From the NCBI GenBank assembly GCA_021789715.1, contig JAJYJE010000073.1:1-5316 (forward strand): 5,316 bases of DNA, read 5' to 3'. The position numbers were made by a program, and so were the translations under genes. Positions 4,114-5,316 of this stretch are shown piece after piece. Source of the DNA: a bacterium (GTDB lineage: Bacteria; Patescibacteriota; Doudnabacteria; UBA920). Within the stretch, counting starts at the first letter, position 1. The number at the start of each line of letters is the position of its first letter. The notes below the pieces were generated by a model that made no database searches, was not told the origin of the DNA, and worked only from the letters and a program-made list of their open reading frames with translations.

Positions 4114-5316
4114 ATGGCCCAATCAAACATCGTAGAGCAGTTAAAAAAGAAGATCGAAATATTTTCCACCGACGTAAAAATGGAAAAAGTGGGAACAGTT
4201 TTGGAAGTCGGCGACGGCGTCGCCCGCGTATCGGGATTGTCCGATGTGGCGTCGATGGAAATGCTCGACTTTGGGCATAATACTTTCGGCGTAGCCTTGA
4301 ACCTGGAAGAAAACCAGGTCGGCGCTGTGATTTTGGGCGAATTCCAGCACATAAAGGAAGGCGACACCGTCCGGCCGACCGGCAGGATCTTGTCTGTGCC
4401 TGTGGGGGACGCGCTTATCGGCCGCACCGTAAACGCTTTAGGCCAGCCAATTGACGGCAAGGGGGAAATCAAGGCCGCTGCGACGTACCCGGTGGAAAAA
4501 ATCGCTCCCGGCGTCATTACCCGCAAAGGGGTTAGCCAGCCGGTGCAGACCGGCATTAAAGCCATAGACGCGCTAATCCCCATAGGCCGCGGCCAGCGCG
4601 AACTGATCATTGGCGACCGCCAAACGGGCAAAACGGCCGTGGCTATTGACGCCATTATCAACCAAAAAGGCCAAAACATGATTTGCATTTATGTTGCTAT
4701 CGGCCAAAAAGAATCCAAAGTTGCCAAGATTGTTTCCATACTGGAAGAGCACGGCGCCATGGATTATACGATTGTGGTTTCCGCTTCCGCCAGCGAGCCG
4801 GCCGCCCTTTCTTACATCGCGCCGTACGCCGGCTGCGCCATGGGCGAATACTTTATGGACCAGGGAAAAGACGCTTTAATTGTTTACGACGATTTGTCCA
4901 AGCAGGCCGTGGCCTACCGTGAAATTTCCCTGCTGCTCCGCCGCCCGCCGGGGCGCGAAGCATACCCGGGCGACGTGTTTTATCTCCACTCCAGGCTTTT
5001 GGAGCGCGCGGCCAAATTAAACCAGGATTTCGGGGGCGGTTCATTGACCGCCTTGCCGATCATTGAAACCCAGGCCGGCGACGTATCCGCTTACATTCCT
5101 ACTAACGTAATTTCCATTACTGACGGCCAAATCTTTTTGGAAACCGACTTGTTTTATAAAGGCATCCGTCCCGCGCTCAACGTCGGCATCTCGGTGTCCC
5201 GCGTCGGCTCCTCCGCCCAAACCAAAGCCATGAAAAAAGTGGCCGGCAAATTAAAGCTGCAGCTGGCGCAGTTCCGCGAACTGGAAGCTTTTGCCCAATT
5301 CGGCAGCGATCTCGAC
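4114..5316 (+). CDS. atpA: F-type ATP synthase subunit alpha (3' end outside the window)
   Basis: Alpha carries the non-catalytic nucleotide sites of the F1 head. The first 401 residues are visible of about 505; the frame is open to the last base. The N-terminal helix that binds delta (1-18) is followed by the beta-barrel domain, with [10 protein letters not shown] (33-42). Then comes the nucleotide-binding domain, with Walker A GDRQTGKT (167-174), [15 protein letters not shown] before it, [10 protein letters not shown] (192-201), Walker B-type [12 protein letters not shown] (254-265) and [20 protein letters not shown] (273-292). The arginine finger is Arg363 in [12 protein letters not shown] (358-369), where most relatives have VGGAAQ. 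The window ends in SDLD of the C-terminal helical domain. The ATG at 4114 gives a family-type N-terminus; no strong ribosome binding site precedes it. atpG, atpD and atpC are expected downstream. Confidence 0.98.
   Translation, partial: MAQSNIVEQLKKKIEIFSTDVKMEKVGTVLEVGDGVARVSGLSDVASMEMLDFGHNTFGVALNLEENQVGAVILGEFQHIKEGDTVRPTGRILSVPVGDALIGRTVNALGQPIDGKGEIKAAATYPVEKIAPGVITRKGVSQPVQTGIKAIDALIPIGRGQRELIIGDRQTGKTAVAIDAIINQKGQNMICIYVAIGQKESKVAKIVSILEEHGAMDYTIVVSASASEPAALSYIAPYAGCAMGEYFMDQGKDALIVYDDLSKQAVAYREISLLLRRPPGREAYPGDVFYLHSRLLERAAKLNQDFGGGSLTALPIIETQAGDVSAYIPTNVISITDGQIFLETDLFYKGIRPALNVGISVSRVGSSAQTKAMKKVAGKLKLQLAQFRELEAFAQFGSDLD

Noticed and set aside
4089..4688. 199-residue open frame on the - strand opposite atpA
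   Set aside because: It is a shadow of the conserved alpha subunit gene.

Overview
The window is bacterial and carries the 3' part of a glutamate racemase gene (murI), a short non-coding stretch with a tRNA-Thr, and then the first six genes of an F-type ATP synthase operon in the order atpI/atpZ-like, atpB (a), atpE (c), atpF (b), atpH (delta) and atpA (alpha, cut by the window end). All genes lie on the + strand. Several traits suggest a reduced-genome lineage such as the Candidate Phyla Radiation (Patescibacteria): a very short delta subunit, a His-rich tail on AtpB, a signal-peptide-like N-terminus on AtpF, mostly absent Shine-Dalgarno sites, and AT-rich hairpin spacers between operon genes. 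This placement is an inference and would need a tree of AtpA or AtpB.

Region by region: 1-646 is murI without its N-terminus, with both catalytic Cys motifs visible. 647-1298 has no protein gene. Its centre is a clean tRNA-Thr(CGU) at 855-930. That tRNA sits inside what looks like a second, interrupted tRNA: matching acceptor, D, anticodon and T stems can be found on either side (776-830 and 946-987), and 15 of 16 positions of an inverted repeat pair around the inner tRNA, starting at the outer anticodon loop. Downstream (about 1005-1127) lie three decayed fragments resembling the 3' half of the outer tRNA. Two promoter candidates with a perfect TTGACA box (1043-1072 and 1257-1285) point into the ATP synthase operon; the second reads out just before the atpI-like start.

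From 1299 on, the operon encodes the Fo assembly factor, the proton channel (a), the rotor ring (c), the stator (b and delta) and the catalytic-head alpha subunit. The Fo and F1 residues that can be checked are present (Arg207 in a, Glu59 in c, the Walker A motif and arginine finger in alpha). The c subunit lacks the Na+ ligands, so the enzyme is probably H+-coupled. Only atpE has a strong ribosome binding site, and a hairpin follows it, which fits the need for many c subunits per complex. The spacers contain related AT-rich inverted repeats, and a two-hairpin, three-way-junction element lies between atpH and atpA.

The most unusual item is the tRNA-within-a-tRNA arrangement. The ATP synthase genes are ordinary in order but show several lineage-specific deviations, listed separately.
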